The notes under the pieces are model-generated. The model was not told the origin of the DNA. It ran no database searches and saw only the letters and a list, made by a program, of their open reading frames with translations. From NCBI GenBank assembly GCA_903939765.1, contig CAJAIK010000039.1, positions 1 through 43,740 of the forward strand: a stretch of 43,740 nt of DNA, read 5' to 3'. Shown here piece after piece: positions 1-8,132 of the stretch. The translations under genes were made by a program, and so were the position numbers. Numbering within the stretch: the first letter of the stretch is position 1; each line of letters begins with the position of its first letter. This stretch comes from an uncultured Chlorobiaceae bacterium (GTDB lineage: Bacteria > Bacteroidota > Chlorobiia > Chlorobiales > Chlorobiaceae).

Positions 1-167
1 GTAACGCCCAATGCTGTCCACGGTGATACTTTTTCACGAATATCCTCAAAATCCATAATGGTGACATGAGTATAATCGACATTGATGTGTTTAAAAAGAA
101 CAGGGACGGTACACTGAGATACAGAGCCAAATCCAATAATGAGTATGTTTTTGTTAAAATCAATCAC
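1..167 (-). CDS. Homospermidine synthase / saccharopine dehydrogenase-like protein, N-terminal part (runs off window)
   Basis: The first 55 codons of a gene read leftward and leave the window at base 1. The N-terminus is a Rossmann beta-alpha-beta start with the nucleotide-binding motif GFGSVSQCT, followed by a second strand ending in TIMDFED, where an acidic residue would bind the NAD(P) ribose. This arrangement matches my recollection of bacterial homospermidine synthases, which make the polyamine homospermidine from putrescine, and of the related saccharopine dehydrogenases. The GTG start is chosen because an in-frame TGA lies three codons upstream. No clear Shine-Dalgarno sequence precedes it. 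Only the coenzyme domain is visible, so substrate specificity is inferred. Confidence 0.6.
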   Translation of the reverse strand, partial: MIDFNKNILIIGFGSVSQCTVPVLFKHINVDYTHVTIMDFEDIREKVSPWTALGV

Positions 168-630
168 GGCTTTTCACTTTATTTTTAAATAAACTTTAGA
201 TATATATAATTTGATTTTTATGGGGCAATCGTCTGTATTTAAACGTTCCTGATACAATGACGCAAATCGTGGCACGACGATGTGTAAGTTTACTAAATTC
301 TTCATCGTTCAAGGATTATCAATAAAAGGATCTTGCCTTGTTGTTAATTTTAATGATCTTCAATAGCCCGGCAAGATACTATATCAAAAAGTCAAAAACA
401 AAATTAGCCGTCAACAAAAGGGTTACATCACTTCAAAACGCACTTTCCGAAAGGCTTATCTCTTTCAATTAAAAGAGTTACAAGCTCTTTACCAGAGGTT
501 TTCATCTCTGCGATGTACACGTTTTCATTATGACAAATCCAATGATTTTATTCAAATTGATGTGAGCATTATCCGTTAAAAAAAGGGATCGTTTTCTGGT
601 CAAAAAAAAAATCGGTAATTACTTTTATAT
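168..630. other. AT-rich intergenic stretch with one startless open frame
   Basis: This stretch is clearly AT-richer than the neighbouring genes and holds no recognisable gene. The plus strand has a 70-codon frame without ATG, GTG or TTG near its beginning (367-579, bounded by TAG at 364 and TAA at 577). Its translation is basic, with segments such as KGYITSKRTFRKAYLFQLKE, and could be the tail of a decayed gene. I do not recognise it. The left part should contain the promoter of the leftward gene that starts at 167. Confidence 0.3.
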
Positions 631-1074
631 TTGGCTAATATGCCGATGTTCCACCAACCTGATTTGTTGCCAGTGCCAAAAAAAATAGTTGACCGCTACG
701 AGCATACCGTTGAAGGGCTTGTTATCGTTGATGTGGCCGCAAGGCGTGTAGAAGATCTTTATGAGAATTTCGACAAAACAGCTCCATTTCACAAAAAGGA
801 TCTTGATGAAGATCTCGCCTATTATCTCAGAGAGTGGGTCAATCATCTCTTTGCTGTTAAAGGTACTCCCTCATTTCTCAACACTTTTATTGCCGAAGGA
901 CTTACCATTGTTGCATAGGTTTCGGTGTGGGAAGCGGTTGCAACATTTTTGCTGAACTGGCCTCAGCATCTCTTCCGCATCAGGCTTTTCCGTAAAATCG
1001 CTGAAGCTCCGGTGCAGTTTCAGCCCTCTTCGGAGCCTCGTTCCGGAGTGGCTGATGCTCCAGCAGGACGTTAG
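631..1074 (+). pseudogene. Conserved membrane-protein gene interrupted by an in-frame TAG
   Basis: A frame opens at TTG 631 (ATG 640 is an alternative) and reads 95 codons to TAG at 916-918. The same frame continues without shift for 50 more codons to TAG at 1072-1074. Upstream of the amber the protein contains NFDKTAPFHKKDLDEDLAYYL and ends in EGLTIVA. Downstream it resumes VSVWEAVATFLLNW, then a basic stretch LFRIRLFRKIAEAP. From memory, a family of small bacterial membrane proteins has an acidic soluble N-terminus and a helix of the form GLxIVGWVxxWxPxExxLxxW, so the TAG may replace a tryptophan codon (TGG to TAG). The function of this family is unknown to me. The gene looks recently inactivated, since no other disruption is visible. 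Confidence 0.55.
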
Positions 1075-1204
1075 CCTGTTTGACCCTGATAAAAAAACGC
1101 GAACAGTACCTTCTGACGTATGCTGTTAACCTGCGCCGGTGAAGGTTGAAGATACCGTATTTGACCCTAACAGAACGAGTACTTTTGGTAATTATCTGTA
1201 CAGG

Positions 1205-1660
1205 TTACTCAAAAGAGATGCCAATGCTGATTTCATAAAGCCATGAGGTTATTTTTTCCTGTATTTCGTCACGAACCTCACGGAAAACAGCAAGTTGCTC
1301 TTCCGTTTTACCAGATATTGCCGCCGGATCGTTGACTGGCCAGTAATATCGTTTTTCATCAGGTAGTCCCGGCCAAATCCGTGGGCAGGTTGATTGTGCC
1401 TTGTTGCACACAATCATCAGGTAATGAATCATGGTCTTTCCAAGGTAGAGTTCTACTGCTTTCGGCTGTTGAGAAGTGATATCGATACCGATTTCCTTCA
1501 TAACTTGTATCGCCAAAGGGTGGACTTCATCATTCGGTTCAAGCCCTGCACTTAAAGCTTCGAACCGCTCCCCTGCCAAGTGCCGAAGTAATCCTTCGGC
1601 CATCTGGCTCCGACAAGAGTTGCCGGTACAGAGAAAAAGCACGTTTTGTTTTTTTTGCAT
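1205..1660 (-). CDS. arsC: Arsenate reductase, low-molecular-weight phosphatase type (second copy)
   Basis: This 151-residue cytoplasmic protein reduces arsenate to arsenite for export. It begins with the LMW-phosphatase P-loop [15 protein letters not shown], which supplies the nucleophilic cysteine. The redox pair VCNKAQSTC lies around residues 80-90, and the usual NDPA loop follows. The Cys-7-Cys spacing is that of thioredoxin-coupled ArsC (S. aureus type). It is the last gene of a three-gene leftward operon, 27 bp after the arsenite exporter gene. It is clearly diverged from the other ArsC at 2746-3174 and carries an extra insertion after the redox pair. A protein-tyrosine phosphatase is the alternative, but the three cysteines and the neighbours favour arsenate reductase. 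Confidence 0.85.
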   Translation of the reverse strand: MQKKQNVLFLCTGNSCRSQMAEGLLRHLAGERFEALSAGLEPNDEVHPLAIQVMKEIGIDITSQQPKAVELYLGKTMIHYLMIVCNKAQSTCPRIWPGLPDEKRYYWPVNDPAAISGKTEEQLAVFREVRDEIQEKITSWLYEISIGISFE

Positions 1661-1687
1661 GATCGAATGTTGACTTATGGGTTGCCA

Positions 1688-2743
1688 TCAGGTTTCTGTC
1701 ATTTCTCCGAAATATTTCCCTTTAAACCATAGCGAAACATTAACCAGCGCAATCAGAGCCGGAACTTCAACGAGCGGCCCGATCACTGCGGCAAAGGCCT
1801 CGCCGGAATTGATGCCAAATACCGCGACGGCTACGGCTATGGCGAGTTCAAAGTTGTTACTTGCTGCGGTAAATGCGAGTGTTGCGGTTTTCGGGTAGCC
1901 TGCCCCAACCTTGCGGCCCATGTAAAAAGAGAGCAGAAACATGATTACGAAGTAGATCAGAAGGGGAATCGCTATGCGCACCACATCCATGGGGATTTTT
2001 ACGATATACCCGCCCTTGAGCGAAAACATCACAACAATGGTGAAGAGCAGCGCCACAAGCGTGAGCGGGCTGATGCGGGGGATGAATTCCGACTCATACC
2101 ACTCTTTTCCTTTCAGCCTCAAGAGAGTAAAGCGGGTGAAAAAACCGGCGATAAAGGGAATGCCGAGATAGATAAATACCGATAGGGCGATGTCGGCGAT
2201 AGAGATATCAACGGCCACGGAGGTAATCCCAAGCCACTTCGGCAGCAGGGTCAGGAATATCCATGCGTAGAGCGGGAAAAAGAGCACCTGGAAGATCGAG
2301 TTGAAAGCGACCAGCCCAGCGGCATACTCGGTGTCACCTTTTGCGAGCTCATTCCAGACAATGACCATGGCGATGCAGCGGGCAAGGCCGATCATGATAA
2401 GACCTGCCATGTAGTGCGGCATATCCGAAAGCAGAAGCACGGCAAGCACAAACATCAAAATCGGGCCAATTATCCAGTTCTGCACCAGCGAAAGCAGAAG
2501 CACTTTTGTGTTGCGAAAGACATCTCCAAGCTCCTCATATTTTACCTTTGCCAGAGGAGGGTACATCATGACAATGAGCCCTGCGGCTATCAGCATGTTG
2601 GTTGTGCCCGACTGAAAGAGGTTCCAGAAGCCGGGAATTCCGGGATAAAGATATCCGGACAGCACCCCTACACCCATGGCAAGAAAAATCCATAGCGTCA
2701 GATAGCGGTCAAGAAAGGAGAGCTGTTTTGCTGCAATAGCCAT
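1688..2743 (-). CDS. acr3: Arsenite efflux transporter, ACR3 family
   Basis: A 351-residue integral membrane protein with about ten hydrophobic segments. It begins with a short cytoplasmic leader and the transmembrane stretch [20 protein letters not shown]. Typical ACR3 features are the cysteine-containing segment [18 protein letters not shown] and the later segment [23 protein letters not shown]3 proteins expel arsenite using the proton motive force and can be energised further by ArsA. The ATG lies 2 bp after the stop of the preceding arsC, so the genes are surely co-transcribed. An ArsDA pair is encoded 16 kb away in this window. Confidence 0.92.
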   Translation of the reverse strand: MAIAAKQLSFLDRYLTLWIFLAMGVGVLSGYLYPGIPGFWNLFQSGTTNMLIAAGLIVMMYPPLAKVKYEELGDVFRNTKVLLLSLVQNWIIGPILMFVLAVLLLSDMPHYMAGLIMIGLARCIAMVIVWNELAKGDTEYAAGLVAFNSIFQVLFFPLYAWIFLTLLPKWLGITSVAVDISIADIALSVFIYLGIPFIAGFFTRFTLLRLKGKEWYESEFIPRISPLTLVALLFTIVVMFSLKGGYIVKIPMDVVRIAIPLLIYFVIMFLLSFYMGRKVGAGYPKTATLAFTAASNNFELAIAVAVAVFGINSGEAFAAVIGPLVEVPALIALVNVSLWFKGKYFGEMTET

Positions 2744-2745
2744 GA

Positions 2746-3174
2746 TTATCCGGCTGTTAAATTCTCGTTATAGAACTGTCTGAAACGCAGATTGATCTCG
2801 TCACGGACACGACGGAAAACGGCGATTATCTCATCTTTTGTCCCTGTCGCCTCAGCCGGGTCGTCAAAGCCGATGTGCAGACGGTGCTCCACTTTGCCGG
2901 TAAACATCGGGCACGACTCATTGGCGCCGTCACAGACCGTTATGACATAATCAAAAGCTTTGCCGAGAAATTCATCCACACTTTTCGGCTTGTTCAAGCT
3001 GATATCAACCAACTCTTGACGCATGACTTCCACGGCAAGCGGATGAACAGCCGCGGCCGGTTTTGTTCCAGCGGAAAAAACCTCAATAGAGGTGTCGAAA
3101 GAGCGAAGAAACCCTTCAGCCATCTGACTGCGACAGGAGTTTCCGGTACAAAGAATGAGAACTGATTGCTTCAC
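2746..3174 (-). CDS. arsC: Arsenate reductase, low-molecular-weight phosphatase type (first copy)
   Basis: A 142-residue cytoplasmic arsenate reductase. The P-loop [14 protein letters not shown] starts near residue 9 and the redox pair VCDGANESC near residue 80. The later FDDPAEATG loop fits the thioredoxin-coupled family. It is the first recognisable gene of the leftward arsenic operon. Its stop is 2 bp before the acr3 start, so translation is probably coupled. No ArsR repressor gene is visible upstream or elsewhere in the window. Two dissimilar ArsC genes flanking one exporter gene suggest gene capture, not a recent duplication. Confidence 0.9.
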   Translation of the reverse strand: MKQSVLILCTGNSCRSQMAEGFLRSFDTSIEVFSAGTKPAAAVHPLAVEVMRQELVDISLNKPKSVDEFLGKAFDYVITVCDGANESCPMFTGKVEHRLHIGFDDPAEATGTKDEIIAVFRRVRDEINLRFRQFYNENLTAG

Positions 3175-3268
3175 AAAGTCTCTTGTTAGAGGTTTTCAAT
3201 GTTAACCGCGTATATGCCCGGACACGTCTTGATGGGAGGCCACACATGGTACCATGTGATTGTCCGAT

Positions 3269-3529
3269 TCAGATTCTTTGTGCAGATACCGGCTTTGTTC
3301 GAGGTACCTGCAAGGGTGACCCTGTCACCATCAGATAGACTTCTTCTGCAATATTTCTCCATCCCTCTCCAGGAGTATCGTTTTCTCTCACATAATTCGG
3401 AAACACATCGGCTTGCAACATGAAATGCTCCGTCAAATTATGGCGCATCATGCCAATGACCGTAATGCCCTTGATTTTGGCTTCCGCAAGGATTTCGAGA
3501 GCCTGTTCATTTGAAATAAATACAACTTT
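3269..3529 (-). pseudogene. Unrecognised C-terminal gene remnant without a start
   Basis: On the minus strand the frame is open from just after TGA (3530-3532) to the stop at 3269. The translation looks like real protein well before the first ATG at 3451: it starts KVVFISNEQALEILAEAK, continues GITVIGMMRHN, and later has NYVRENDTPGEGW. The alternation of beta strand and helix suggests the end of an alpha/beta protein. No ATG, GTG or TTG occurs in frame before 3451. I therefore read it as the 3' part of a truncated gene, although translation from 3451 (60 codons) is possible. I do not recognise the family. It lies upstream of, and codirectional with, the arsenic operon. Confidence 0.4.
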
Positions 3530-3700
3530 TCACACTCAAATATATTGAGCTATTGTGACAATATTGTTGCAATCATGTAAAATGAACCCTCTCGTATGCC
3601 AGGCTGCGAGTTCCATGATGAAAAACTCACCTCACCCACCTTTCACCCGTTATTTACTGGAATAATGCAACCTCTACAAAACACTCCGAATGCGGATTCT

Positions 3701-3964
3701 CTACTCTTTGTTTAAATCGGTTACAACAACAGCCCCGTGGAACCGTCTGTCGGGAAAGAGCACCCTCCCCTTGGAATTGATGACGATATGGGGATACCCG
3801 GAATTTTCCAGCAACCGCAGAAGTTTTACCAGATCTTTTTTCCCGGCAGGCTTAATAATGATATCTGCCACAGCCTCAACTTTTTTGACATCATGATTTT
3901 TCAGTTCCTCCTGCAAAAAAAACTCACCTTTTATTTCAGCCCTTAATTCATCAAGTCGCAACAT
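3701..3964 (-). CDS. Small protein resembling a lone FAD-binding (MurB/PCMH-like) subdomain
   Basis: An 87-residue protein. After a charged helical start it reads IIIKPAGKKDLVKLLRLLENSG, then YPHIVINSKGRVLFPDRRFHG and VVVTDL. This spacing recalls the first subdomain of PCMH-type FAD proteins such as MurB and FAD-linked oxidases: a conserved proline, a helix that samples position choices, a loop and an RGxVI-like strand. The glycine-rich FAD loop is not intact and the length is far below an enzyme, so a catalytic role is unlikely. It may be a conserved small protein or a decayed fragment. It is followed at 4035 by a codirectional GNAT gene upstream of it in transcription. Confidence 0.45.
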   Translation of the reverse strand: MLRLDELRAEIKGEFFLQEELKNHDVKKVEAVADIIIKPAGKKDLVKLLRLLENSGYPHIVINSKGRVLFPDRRFHGAVVVTDLNKE

Positions 3965-4034
3965 GAAGCACTCCGTTTATTTTAATGACGCAAAGATGCG
4001 CTCAATTTTGGTGCCGGAAATCTGGCAACATTTC

Positions 4035-4697
4035 TTATCCCCTTGTAATCTGTCCCAGTGCGGCCTTGCGTTCAAAAATCCCTCTGAGACCATCGGTCAG
4101 TTCGTTGTAGATTCTGCTTCTGCTGTCTTTGATACGGCTGTATAGCTTGAGGATATCGAGCATCAGGATAATGCGCGTCGAACTGCAATGCAACTCACCA
4201 AACAAATGCTGTCCAACGATTTCAAAGCCGAGCACCCTGGTATGAAAGTTCAGGGGTGAATGCGGCTCACCTTCAAACACATCAGTAATAAAATGGGTGT
4301 AATCACGCTCTATAACCTCTTCAGTTGCAGCACGCATGAGACGGAGGGCTACCCTCGGTTTTCTGCGGAACTCTTCAAGAATCATAAACCTTCCGATTTC
4401 TACATATCTGCCGGCGCTTTTCAGTTTTTCAACCGTAATGCCCGGCATGAACTTCACATCGTACTCTTCGGGAAGGTCAAAAGAGGGATCATAAAGCAGA
4501 CGGAGCACACCTGCAGGTCGGCCGTTTACTTTTGCCAGAAACCATGAAAACCCGGCGTTTCCTGCAAGCTCATCAGGAATCTGGTTCTGAACCGTATTGA
4601 TCCAGTTTTTTTCTTCATAAAACACCTGTCTGATAACTTCGAGTGCGCCAGCACGATCGCCAGCACTTTCAATCCTGAGAACGGTTACACTGGACAT
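4035..4697 (-). CDS. GNAT-family acyltransferase, FeeM / acyl-homoserine-synthase-like
   Basis: A 220-residue protein with the GNAT fold. Residues 1-30 form the first strand and helix, the middle carries VNGRPAGVLRLLYD, and the acyl-CoA/ACP-binding region reads YVEIGRFMILEEFRRKPRVALRLM near residues 95-120. The strand ending FHTRVLGFEIVGQHLFGE is the usual GNAT C-terminus. The pattern resembles N-acyl amino acid synthases (FeeM type) more than acetyltransferases for small substrates. It starts 23 bp after the stop of a PlsC-type acyltransferase gene, so the two are very likely one operon. I infer a role in making an acylated amino-acid lipid. The substrate is not shown by the sequence. Confidence 0.7.
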   Translation of the reverse strand: MSSVTVLRIESAGDRAGALEVIRQVFYEEKNWINTVQNQIPDELAGNAGFSWFLAKVNGRPAGVLRLLYDPSFDLPEEYDVKFMPGITVEKLKSAGRYVEIGRFMILEEFRRKPRVALRLMRAATEEVIERDYTHFITDVFEGEPHSPLNFHTRVLGFEIVGQHLFGELHCSSTRIILMLDILKLYSRIKDSRSRIYNELTDGLRGIFERKAALGQITRG

Positions 4698-4720
4698 AAA
4701 GGCTCCTTGGTTTGGTTATC

Positions 4721-5512
4721 TTATGAAAAGCTGTATCTGTTCCTCGGAGAGGGCTCACGGTATCGTTTGCCGGAAAGTTCGGCAAGACAAAGCATGATCT
4801 CATGGGTGACCTCGGCGGCCATCCGGTTTCGTTCAGAGTGTTGCCTGCTGGTCCCCGAAACTGAAGGCATCATTGCACGGTATCTCTCAGACTGCTGCAG
4901 GAACATCATCGGCTGACCGATCCTGACAATTGTTCTACCGAGCATCGGAATTTTCCCCCTGTTTATTCTGCTGATGAAATCAATTCCAACCGCAATAACA
5001 GGCGCTCCGCTCTGCAAGGCAATATGACCTACGCCCGATCTCCCCCTGACCAGGCTTTCCGGATCCCTGTTGCGCTTTCCCTCGGGAAAAATCCCGATAC
5101 TGCAGCCTGCCAGGAGCTTCTCTGCGCAACGTTCTATGGTACCAGTGGAAGGTGCCAGCGGCCTGATTGCCTCTATCCAGGAAAGAGTGGAACGTTTGTG
5201 ATAGACATAGACGGGATCAATCATATTCATCAAAGAGCCAAGAATAGGCACTTTGCCGTACATCCAGTCAATGACAAAGCTGATACTGCTGCCGCCGAGA
5301 TGATACATAAGCAGCGCCGGTACCATCAAGGCTTCAAGAGAATTATTGTGGTTGAAAACATAAATGCTCGCGCTCCCGGCTCCAGAAAGATTTTCCAGAC
5401 CATACGTCCTGGTTAACAGAAAATTTGGAAGCATGAAAATCCTCAGCAGGAGAGCCCTGCTTCGAGATAAAAATGGAAGCTGCTTGAAAAAACGTTTATA
5501 AATATTTTTCAC
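4721..5512 (-). CDS. PlsC-like lysophospholipid / acyl-chain acyltransferase
   Basis: A 263-residue member of the PlsC (LPLAT) superfamily. These enzymes move acyl chains from ACP or CoA to a lipid hydroxyl at the membrane. Residues 15-35 are hydrophobic. Motif I reads NHNNSLEAL, so the usual H-x4-D catalytic dyad is H-x4-E here. Motif III is intact as GIFPEGKRNRD, and the later APVIAVGIDF strand fits motif IV. The next gene (gap 23 bp) encodes a GNAT acyltransferase. The pair resembles the OlsA/OlsB pairing of ornithine-lipid synthesis, which is an inference from gene order only. A simple 1-acylglycerol-3-phosphate acyltransferase is the alternative. Confidence 0.78.
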   Translation of the reverse strand: MKNIYKRFFKQLPFLSRSRALLLRIFMLPNFLLTRTYGLENLSGAGSASIYVFNHNNSLEALMVPALLMYHLGGSSISFVIDWMYGKVPILGSLMNMIDPVYVYHKRSTLSWIEAIRPLAPSTGTIERCAEKLLAGCSIGIFPEGKRNRDPESLVRGRSGVGHIALQSGAPVIAVGIDFISRINRGKIPMLGRTIVRIGQPMMFLQQSERYRAMMPSVSGTSRQHSERNRMAAEVTHEIMLCLAELSGKRYREPSPRNRYSFS

Positions 5513-5674
5513 AAGACTCTTTCAGTACCCGATACATGACCCAGAAGAACCTTAAACTACACAACTGTAAAAAAACAAAATAGTGTTGGGGAAAAGTTAC
5601 GGCCATGCAACAGTTCTGTGAACTTTGCTTTCACTCTTTGTGCCGGGAGAAGCAAGCTGTAGTATGATGATGCT

Positions 5675-6748
5675 TCAGGTCAGAAGATGAAGACGGGAAA
5701 AAACATAATCGAGGGAGTCTTCGTTCAGAACAATCCTTGAAAAGCCCGTCGAATCGAGTTCCATTGGCCGGTTGCTTCTTTCACTGATGAACTTGCGGTT
5801 CTGCTTGCCATTGTACCAATAAACAAGCCTGATGGTGCTCCCCTCGATTTCAAGGGCGGTGATACCACGTTTTCCAATAGTACAGCCAGAGTTGAAAACG
5901 CTGGGAATGGTGAGATTATTGTAAATGCCGCTCCGAAGCCCGGAAACCTTCCCCTTTTTGTAACATCCGTCAAGCTCACTTTTCAGCTCAACGATGCTCA
6001 GCTTGATGGCTGCCCGTTTTTCGCCATCAGCGGTCGAATACGCCCGGCAGAGTTCCTCAATCCTGTAATTCAGAAAATCAGCTTTTGAAAGTGATTCAAA
6101 CAAGGGGCGATGGGTATGACCAATTATGGAAACAATCTTCGACTGGTTTGAGAACTCATAAATTGATTGCTCAATAGCAAATCGTTGGCGACTGTTATAG
6201 GCAACTGAAAAGTTTCTTATTCCGAGAGGCTTGGCAAAATAGCGGAGAAAAAATATAACCGAACGGTTGAACATGGAACAGGTTTGCCACAAAAACAGCG
6301 CTGCCTGATGACCATGAAAGAGCAGGAGTGTTTCATCTCCATAATGAAATTTGACTGATTCGACAAGCGATGAAGCAAGCCGATACTCTCTCTCGTCAAG
6401 AAGCGCCGCATCATGATTCCCGTATGTTTTCCAGAAAAAACCATTTTGTCCAAATTTGAAAAAGAGATCATAAAAGTCACTCCACTGGCGAGCAATACTT
6501 TCAAGAGAGAACTTGAAGAGTTCTTCAATATCGCCATTAAGCACAAGACTATATTGTCCAGGCAAATAATATCTCTCGAGCATGGTTTTAACCAGTTCGG
6601 AATTTTGCCGAAACTCATCGAGCCTGCCGCCATTGCCCATGTGCAGGTCACTGAGGACAAGAACCTTCGACGAATGATCAAGAGTAACAGGCTTCGCCCT
6701 CTTGAGCAGGCGATCAAGATGAGGATGCTTTTTAGTATGAGGGCTCAT
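5675..6748 (-). CDS. Calcineurin-like metallophosphoesterase (paralogue 1)
   Basis: A 357-residue metal-dependent phosphoesterase. All signature blocks of the superfamily are present: VLSDLHMGNGG (residues about 30-40), LNGDIEELF, YGNHDAALL, FHGHQA and GHTHRPLF. These bind a dinuclear metal centre. No signal peptide is seen, so it is probably cytoplasmic. A second gene at 37976-39049 encodes a protein similar over its whole length, with the same KKHPHLxRLL start and the same NRPMELxSTGFSRVVLNEDSLDY-like end. The substrate is unknown; UDP-diacylglucosamine hydrolases (LpxH) and protein phosphatases belong to this superfamily. A 162-bp gap separates it from the downstream PlsC-like gene. Confidence 0.85.
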   Translation of the reverse strand: MSPHTKKHPHLDRLLKRAKPVTLDHSSKVLVLSDLHMGNGGRLDEFRQNSELVKTMLERYYLPGQYSLVLNGDIEELFKFSLESIARQWSDFYDLFFKFGQNGFFWKTYGNHDAALLDEREYRLASSLVESVKFHYGDETLLLFHGHQAALFLWQTCSMFNRSVIFFLRYFAKPLGIRNFSVAYNSRQRFAIEQSIYEFSNQSKIVSIIGHTHRPLFESLSKADFLNYRIEELCRAYSTADGEKRAAIKLSIVELKSELDGCYKKGKVSGLRSGIYNNLTIPSVFNSGCTIGKRGITALEIEGSTIRLVYWYNGKQNRKFISERSNRPMELDSTGFSRIVLNEDSLDYVFSRLHLLT

Positions 6749-7153
6749 GGCATCGCATTATCACCAAAACAAAGCACCGGGGCACGCAATCCAGACTTTG
6801 GCTCATACTTCATGATTGTTGTCGACACAGAATCTGATTTATTATTTTATTGTCAGTTCATTACTTCCCTTACCTGTTCAATCATTATCAACGACAGTTC
6901 TGTTTCAGCTCATAAATTAATCTCTTTTTTATTAAGAAAATGTAAACTTCTCTTGTTGGCAAGTTTTTATTATCCTTGTTTCATGCATCTTTATTGTTAC
7001 AAAACCGCAAAATCTTTATCAAAAAAAACAGGATAATAATGTTTTGCATTTCTGTAACATATAAATCCTGGATTAAAATTCGGATAAAGTTTATATAGGT
7101 TGGAACAGAAGGTAATTTTTCTTTTAAAAAGAATAAAAAACCCAAAGCCAACA
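6749..7153. other. Divergent intergenic region
   Basis: This AT-rich spacer lies between the leftward metallophosphoesterase and a rightward small gene. It must carry both promoters, but I see no convincing -35/-10 pair, hairpin or repeat in it. A longer plus-strand open frame that enters from inside the phosphoesterase gene is an antisense shadow with no protein-like composition. Confidence 0.4.
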
Positions 7154-7516
7154 ATGAACCAGGTTAAGCCCTATAAAATCATAATAGAATGGAGAGGTGA
7201 GGAAGATTTTTATTTCATTTGCGATTACGATCGTTCTGATGTAAAAAAAATCGGGCAGAATCCCCCTATCAGTAAAGCCAAAACTTTTCCCTTAATGGCA
7301 CAGGCAATGGGCAATGTTCTCAGAAAGCTTCGACAAGAGCATATTTCTTTTCCCTTATTTCTTGTTGCTCTCGCCTTCAACCATCGCAATCTGCTCCATG
7401 AAATAGATCAACTGCTGCATCTTCTTCACCTTCATCTCGAAAAGGAGCAGGTTCCAGGAAGTTTTGCCTGCCATATTTCTTCATCAAAACAAGAACCATC
7501 CTCTAACCCCGAATAA
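7154..7516 (+). CDS. Hypothetical protein, 120 residues
   Basis: I do not recognise this protein. The ATG at 7154 is preferred to TTG 7100 because the sequence between them reads like untranslated AT-rich DNA. The N-terminal half looks globular, with strands around YKIIIEWRGEEDFYFICDYD. The middle has a helix AQAMGNVLRKLRQEH. The C-terminal half has a His/Leu-rich helix, IDQLLHLLHLHLEKEQ, and a disordered serine-rich tail. It is the first of three small codirectional genes. The later gaps of about 200 and 100 bp leave it open whether they are one transcript. Confidence 0.55.
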   Translation: MNQVKPYKIIIEWRGEEDFYFICDYDRSDVKKIGQNPPISKAKTFPLMAQAMGNVLRKLRQEHISFPLFLVALAFNHRNLLHEIDQLLHLLHLHLEKEQVPGSFACHISSSKQEPSSNPE

Positions 7517-7714
7517 AAAGAAGACATTCAGCTTTATTTTGCAAAACAGGTGAAAATACGAGCTATCCAGAGTTCTGTTAATTATTTGAAAACAACCATG
7601 AGCACAAAACAGATTTGCTCTTCGTCTTCATATATTATTGACAAAATTTACTGGCATGTCATGGATTATACATGATATGCTGTCGATAATAAATGACTTA
7701 ACCCTTTTCATATT

Positions 7715-8032
7715 ATGCATAACAGATCACCTTGGCCTCAGACGGTCAATGCTGCCGCAGAACGGATTATTTCGCTAATGAGCGACAAAGAGAAAATAAA
7801 AGTCAGCTCTGTTCCAGAAGGTAAGTTGCAGAAACTCCGTTTTTTTCTTGGGAGATACATTCATAATGAACTCGGATTACTCGAAGGCAATCATGCCTTG
7901 ATAAAAGCATGCGCCATTTCAAAGCATGGTAATTTTGAAAGTCTTTTTTTTCTGAATGATGCCGATTCAGCATCACATGTAATCCAGGAAGCAATCTGGA
8001 GCAGGCTGAATACGATAATGACTGTCAGCTAA
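7715..8032 (+). CDS. DUF6794-like small protein
   Basis: A 105-residue protein. It has the order typical of the DUF6794 family as I recall it: WPQTVNAAAERIISLMSDKEK at the start, then a helix FFLGRYIHNELGLLEGN (family pattern GxxIRNEFGLW.GN), and a final DADSASHVIQEAIWSRL helix. The function is unknown. A TTGACA hexamer at 7638 lies about 75 bp upstream and could be a -35 element, but no good -10 follows at 17 bp. The last tryptophan-containing helix is intact, so the gene appears complete. Confidence 0.65.
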   Translation: MHNRSPWPQTVNAAAERIISLMSDKEKIKVSSVPEGKLQKLRFFLGRYIHNELGLLEGNHALIKACAISKHGNFESLFFLNDADSASHVIQEAIWSRLNTIMTVS

Positions 8033-8132
8033 CTACTGATATATTTGAACTTACAATACCAGATTCAAAAGCAAACGACTCATTAACAGAACAAGGCACA
8101 AAAACGTCGAATACCGTGGTTCCGCTCTTTTT

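Noticed and set aside
6413-7036. Long plus-strand open frame across the metallophosphoesterase start
   Set aside because: Its first half is antisense to a certain gene and its second half lies in AT-rich spacer; composition is not protein-like.
7638-7681. TTGACA hexamer as a sigma-70 promoter
   Set aside because: No acceptable -10 hexamer occurs at 16-18 bp spacing, so it is not listed as a promoter.
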